A stretch of DNA of 7,178 bases from a bacterium (GTDB lineage Bacteria; SM23-31; JAUVVT01): NCBI GenBank assembly GCA_030616165.1, contig JAUWXV010000193.1, positions 1 to 7,178 of the forward strand, written 5' to 3'. Under the pieces are notes generated by a model. That model worked only from the letters and a program-made list of their open reading frames with translations, did no database searches and was not told the origin of the DNA. How positions within the stretch are numbered: position 1 is the stretch's first letter; the number at the start of each line of letters is the position of its first letter. Position numbers and translations under genes: made by a program. Below, piece by piece: positions 7,165 to 7,178 of the stretch.

Positions 7165-7178
7165 GGGTTCGATAAATC
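7165..7178. repeat. Truncated copy of the TTCGA palindrome at the window edge
   Basis: GGGTTCGATAAATC matches 3134-3147 at 13 of 14 positions. The window ends at what would be the middle of the palindrome, so the right arm cannot be seen. If the family holds, TCGAA should follow just outside. Confidence 0.35.

Larger units (their letters stand above)
6573..7178. other. Gene-free, repeat-rich intergenic region upstream of the protease-barrel gene
   Basis: No convincing gene is seen on either strand. Next to the barrel gene, GGAGG (6577-6581) is a strong ribosome binding site for the minus strand. A weak promoter-like pair (TTGATT at 6624-6619, TATAGA at 6599-6594, 19-nt spacer) is possible but not convincing. 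6640-6740 is plain AT-rich DNA, and 6840-6970 holds nothing I recognise. The rest is palindromes and repeats, listed separately. The segment at about 6991-7020 reads like the CCACAAGTTTCACAGATT type of dispersed repeat that I have seen in intergenic DNA of other bacteria, but it has no second copy here. Confidence 0.6.

Noticed and set aside
7141-7178. Start of a plus-strand gene running off the window (ATG at 7141 or 7147)
   Set aside because: It is open for only about 12 codons, has no ribosome binding site, and its last 14 bases match the palindromic repeat at 3134-3147, so a repeat explains it better.
6750-7178. CRISPR array or tandem repeats
   Set aside because: The repeats are different palindromes with single or paired copies and irregular spacing. 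No regularly spaced identical repeats are present, and no cas gene is nearby.

Overview
The window is AT-rich bacterial DNA with short GC-rich palindromes between genes. A large outer-membrane beta-barrel protein with a signal peptide and a membrane-anchored lytic transglycosylase point to a two-membrane (Gram-negative) bacterium. The protease/propeller/barrel protein, the low GC and the many dispersed palindromes remind me of uncultivated lineages of the FCB/WOR-3/Cloacimonadota kind. That placement is an impression from the sequence, not a test.

Layout, left to right. 1-176: leader with a good promoter (62-90). 177-1043 (+): membrane-anchored, coiled-coil, SLT-type lytic transglycosylase. 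1044-1110: short convergent gap almost filled by a GC-rich stem-loop. 3114-1111 (-): apparent three-gene operon of tRNA-guanine transglycosylase (tgt), a 53-residue zinc-ribbon protein whose start overlaps the tgt end by 8 nt, and an endonuclease III-superfamily base-excision glycosylase with an intact Fe-S cluster. 3115-3341: gap holding the operon promoter (TTGATA-N17-TATGAT), a leader hairpin and a probable terminator of the gene behind it. 6572-3342 (-): a 1076-residue protein made of a signal peptide, a gluzincin (HExxH) peptidase domain, a six-repeat TolB/PD40-like propeller, a charged linker and a BamA/D15-like barrel ending in Phe. 6573-7178: a gene-free, repeat-rich stretch of about 600 bp.

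The genes are housekeeping or envelope functions: peptidoglycan cleavage, tRNA queuosine modification, DNA base repair, and an outer-membrane protease-barrel protein. I see no mobile-element gene, CRISPR array, tRNA or rRNA. The points of most interest are the three-module protease/propeller/barrel fusion, an altered substrate-pocket motif in Tgt, and a set of palindromic intergenic elements. Two of these elements lie about 6 kb apart and share their termini, a mispaired position and nearly their length, but have different cores.
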